From Brevundimonas subvibrioides (GTDB taxonomy: Bacteria > Pseudomonadota > Alphaproteobacteria > Caulobacterales > Caulobacteraceae), in assembly GCA_002280475.1 (NCBI GenBank), contig NCEB01000001.1, positions 1-64,000 of the forward strand: DNA of 64,000 nucleotides, written 5' to 3'. Below, in pieces: positions 61,891 to 64,000 of this stretch. Position numbers and translations under genes: made by a program. Position 1 is the first letter of the stretch. Each line of letters opens with the position of its first letter. The notes under the pieces were generated by a model. It was given only the letters and a program-made list of their open reading frames with translations, was not told where the DNA came from and did no database searches.

Positions 61891-63864
61891 ATGGCTCCCC
61901 GCTCTTCCGCCCGCCCCCCTCTCGTCGCCCTCAAGGACGTCCGTCTCCAGGACGGTCAGCGTCCTCTGTTCGAGGGCGTCGACCTGGCGATCGAGCCGCG
62001 CACCCGGTCCTGCCTGGTGGGCCGCAACGGCGCGGGCAAGTCGACGCTGATGAAGCTGGTCATGGGCCTGATCGAGGCCGACAGCGGCGACCGCTCGGTC
62101 CAGGCCGGCACCCGCTTCGCCTATGTCCCGCAAGAGCCGCTGATCGTCGGCGAGACCCTGCTCGACTACGCCACCTCGGGCGGTGCCGAGCCCTGGATGG
62201 CCGAGGCCTGGCTGACCACCTTCGGCATGTCCCCCGAGAAATCCGCCAGGGGCCTCAGCGGCGGCGAGATCCGCCGCGCCGCCCTGGCCAAGGCTTTCGC
62301 CGAGGAGCCCGACCTGCTGCTGCTCGACGAGCCGACCAACCACATGGACATCCTGGCCATCGAGCTCCTGGAAAAGGAGATCATCGCCGCCAAGTGCGCC
62401 GCCCTGATCGTCTCCCACGACCGCGCCTTCCTGAACCGCGTGACCCAGTCCTGCCACTGGCTGGAACACCGCCGCGTCCGCACCCTGAACAAGGGCTTCG
62501 ACGCCTTCGACGACTGGGCCGCCAAGGTCCAGGAAGAGGAGGCCGAGAGCCTTCGCCGCCTCAACAAGCGCATCGAGGCCGAGACCTACACCTTCTACCG
62601 CTCCATCACCGCCCAGCGGACCCGCAACGAAGGCCGCGCCCGCGCTCTGGAGGCCATGCGTCAGGATCGGGCGCTCCGGGTCAAGGACATCCCCCGCGAG
62701 ATCCATCTCGGCGTCGATTCCGGCGTCACCTCTGGCAAGCTGGTCGCCGACCTGAAGGGCGTGTCCAAGAGCTTCTTCTCTCCGCCCCCTGGGCGGAGAC
62801 AGGCCGCAGGGCGGCCAGAGGCGGGCGAGTCCTCACCGCATGGGCCCGCCTCTGGCGGCTCCGCCGCCGGTCTCCGCCCAGCGGGCGGAGAGCTGGAGCA
62901 GGGAGAGCGCGTCATCCTGAAGAACTTCACCACCCGCGTCATCCGCGGCGACCGGCTGGCCATCGTCGGCCCAAACGGCGCGGGCAAGACGACGCTCGTC
63001 AAGCTGCTGCTGGGCGAACTGGCCCCCGATGAGGGCACGATCAAGCTCGGCGCCAACCTGGAACCCGTCTACCTCGACCAGTCCCGCGAGGGCCTGAAGT
63101 CCGACATGACCCTGTGGGACGCCCTGACGCCCGGCGGCGGCGACTCCATCCTGGTGCGCGGCCACTCCAAGCACGTCGCCGCCTACGCCAAGGACTTCCT
63201 GTTCCAGGAGGGCCAGCTGCGCCAGCCGATCTCGACCCTGTCGGGCGGGGAGCGCAATCGCCTGCTGATCGCCCGCGCCCTGGCCAAGCCCGCCAACATG
63301 CTGGTGCTGGACGAACCCACCAACGACCTGGACATGGAGACGCTCGACAAGCTGGAGGAGCTGCTGGACGGCTACGACGGCACCTTGATCCTGGTCAGCC
63401 ACGACCGCGACTTCGTCGACCGCCTGGCCACCTCCACCATCGGCATGAACGGGCGCGGCGACATCGTCGAGACCCCCGGCGGCTGGACCGATTTCATCCG
63501 CCAGAACCCGGGGTTTCTGTCGAGGGACGAGGGACGAGGGTCGAGGGTCGAAGGCAAGGCGGCCCCGGTTGCTGCCACTCCGACGCCCTCTCTCGACCCT
63601 CGTCCCTCGACCCCCGGCCCTCAAAAAAAGCTCTCCTTCAAGGACCAGCACCGCCTCAAGGAGCTGGACGCCCTCATCGCCGCCCTGCCCGCCGACATCG
63701 CCGTCCACGAGGCGCGCCTGGCGGACGTGAATTTCTACAGCCGCGACCCCTCCGGCTTCGACGCGACCATGAAGGCGCTGGACGCGGCACGCGCCAAACT
63801 GGACGCCGCCGAGGAGGAGTGGCTGGAACTCGAGGCGAAACGCGAGGCCCTGGTCTCCGGCTGA
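61891..63864 (+). CDS. ABC-F family ATPase (Uup-like) with two in-frame palindromic inserts
   Basis: 657 residues from ATG 61891. Two ABC domains: first with VGRNGAGKSTL, LSGGEIRRAALAKA and LLLDEPTNHMD; linker with the Y/R-rich ABC-F arm (RRLNKRIEAETYTFYRSITAQRTRNEGRA); second with VGPNGAGKTTLVKL, LSGGERNRLLIARA and LVLDEPTNDLD; C-terminal coiled coil (KELDALIAALPADIAVHEARL). Uup-type proteins act on ribosomes or DNA. Residues ~296-334 and ~543-574 are repeat-encoded inserts, one at the linker/second domain boundary and one before the coiled coil. A TTG at 61885 is an alternative start. Confidence 0.93.
   Translation: MAPRSSARPPLVALKDVRLQDGQRPLFEGVDLAIEPRTRSCLVGRNGAGKSTLMKLVMGLIEADSGDRSVQAGTRFAYVPQEPLIVGETLLDYATSGGAEPWMAEAWLTTFGMSPEKSARGLSGGEIRRAALAKAFAEEPDLLLLDEPTNHMDILAIELLEKEIIAAKCAALIVSHDRAFLNRVTQSCHWLEHRRVRTLNKGFDAFDDWAAKVQEEEAESLRRLNKRIEAETYTFYRSITAQRTRNEGRARALEAMRQDRALRVKDIPREIHLGVDSGVTSGKLVADLKGVSKSFFSPPPGRRQAAGRPEAGESSPHGPASGGSAAGLRPAGGELEQGERVILKNFTTRVIRGDRLAIVGPNGAGKTTLVKLLLGELAPDEGTIKLGANLEPVYLDQSREGLKSDMTLWDALTPGGGDSILVRGHSKHVAAYAKDFLFQEGQLRQPISTLSGGERNRLLIARALAKPANMLVLDEPTNDLDMETLDKLEELLDGYDGTLILVSHDRDFVDRLATSTIGMNGRGDIVETPGGWTDFIRQNPGFLSRDEGRGSRVEGKAAPVAATPTPSLDPRPSTPGPQKKLSFKDQHRLKELDALIAALPADIAVHEARLADVNFYSRDPSGFDATMKALDAARAKLDAAEEEWLELEAKREALVSG
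62778..62892. repeat. in-frame nested palindrome inside the ABC-F gene (first insert)
   Basis: 115 bp. Outer 23-bp arms (CTCTCCGCC...GGCGGAGAC type, 62778-62800 and 62870-62892) differ at one position; inner 13-bp arms GCCAGAGGCGGGC / GCCCGCCTCTGGC are perfect. Open in the gene's frame, encoding a Gly/Pro/Ser/Ala-rich stretch. Confidence 0.85.
63519..63611. repeat. in-frame palindrome inside the ABC-F gene (second insert)
   Basis: Left arm built of GAGGGACGAGGGACGAGGGT and TCGAG; right arm CTCGACCCTCGTCCCTCGAC at 63592-63611 is the exact complement of the left motif after removing one 7-bp tandem copy. Encodes RDEGRGSRVEG and TPSLDPRPSTPG. A family distinct from PR-A/B/C. Confidence 0.8.
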
Positions 63865-63872
63865 GCGGATTC

Positions 63873-63945
63873 TGTGGACAAGCCAAATCCCTGATTCGCC
63901 GCCGCGAATCCGATCCGTCCACTGATCTTCACAGGGTTGTCCACC
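63873..63945. other. two DnaA-box-like 9-mers and a hairpin at the window end
   Basis: TGTGGACAA (63873-63881; TTGTCCACA on the other strand) and TTGTCCACC (63937-63945) are one and two steps from the consensus DnaA box TTATCCACA. Between them lies GATTCGC-CGCC-GCGAATC, a perfect 7-bp-arm hairpin carrying a GANTC methylation site. The region past the ABC-F stop holds no gene within the window. Could be a DnaA-regulated promoter or a chance match. Confidence 0.3.
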
Positions 63946-64000
63946 GAGCCCCGGGCCATGTTGCACAGCGGGGCGAGATCGAGCGCTTGCCGTCTACCGG

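Overview
The window is a gene-dense, high-GC chromosomal segment from an alphaproteobacterium, most likely a Caulobacteraceae member close to Brevundimonas or Caulobacter. The evidence is a complete Rhodobacter-type gene transfer agent (GTA) cluster, the ZapA/ZauP division pair next to a candidate 6S RNA and a 5-formyl-THF cyclo-ligase, RpoH, alphaproteobacterial-type SerC, and many palindromic intergenic repeats. Taxonomy is inferred from gene content and protein similarity by eye, not from a search.

Layout. 1-6.6 kb: the end of a transaldolase-type enzyme, then a one-carbon cluster. A LigM/DesA-like tetrahydrofolate-dependent aromatic O-demethylase (C-terminally truncated) and an alpha/beta hydrolase diverge from metF, purU, folD and an aromatic-acid MFS transporter. 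Together these could import methoxy-aromatic acids, move the methyl group to THF, oxidise it and release formate. 6.6-11.6 kb: a TetR regulator with a clear palindromic operator controls an ABC permease/ATPase/membrane-fusion/TolC-like export operon. 11.6-24.6 kb: a broken purL, small lipoproteins, PhoD phosphatase, a hicBA pair with a frameshifted toxin, ymdB, fau, 6S RNA, zapA/zauP, transketolase, an esterase and purT. 24.6-29.1 kb: an S41 peptidase, an EF-hand protein and an OmpR/EnvZ-type system. 29.2-36.6 kb: gap, pgk, fba, an RluA-type pseudouridine synthase, rpoH and an unusual receiver protein. 36.7-40.1 kb: purA, serC and a DnaJ-like co-chaperone.

40.2-57.1 kb is a near-complete GTA cluster on the minus strand: terminase, head-spike base and putative fibre, portal, prohead protease, capsid, connector, head closure, tail terminator, tail tube, assembly chaperones, tape measure, Dit, hub, NlpC/P60 and the TIM-barrel host-specificity protein. 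Three plus-strand non-phage genes sit inside it. 57.2-64 kb: a CheY-like protein with a multi-PAS hybrid kinase, a YcgN-type cysteine-cluster protein, a DUF559 nuclease-like gene bounded by 31-bp perfect inverted repeats, and an ABC-F ATPase.

The most unusual signal is a set of palindromic repeats. At least three families occur between genes. Related or similar palindromes are also inserted, in frame and without stops, inside coding sequences: GTA protease, capsid, tail chaperone and portal, and twice in the ABC-F ATPase. Three genes look broken or frameshifted (the LigM-like gene, purL and hicA). From sequence alone I cannot tell real decay from assembly error.
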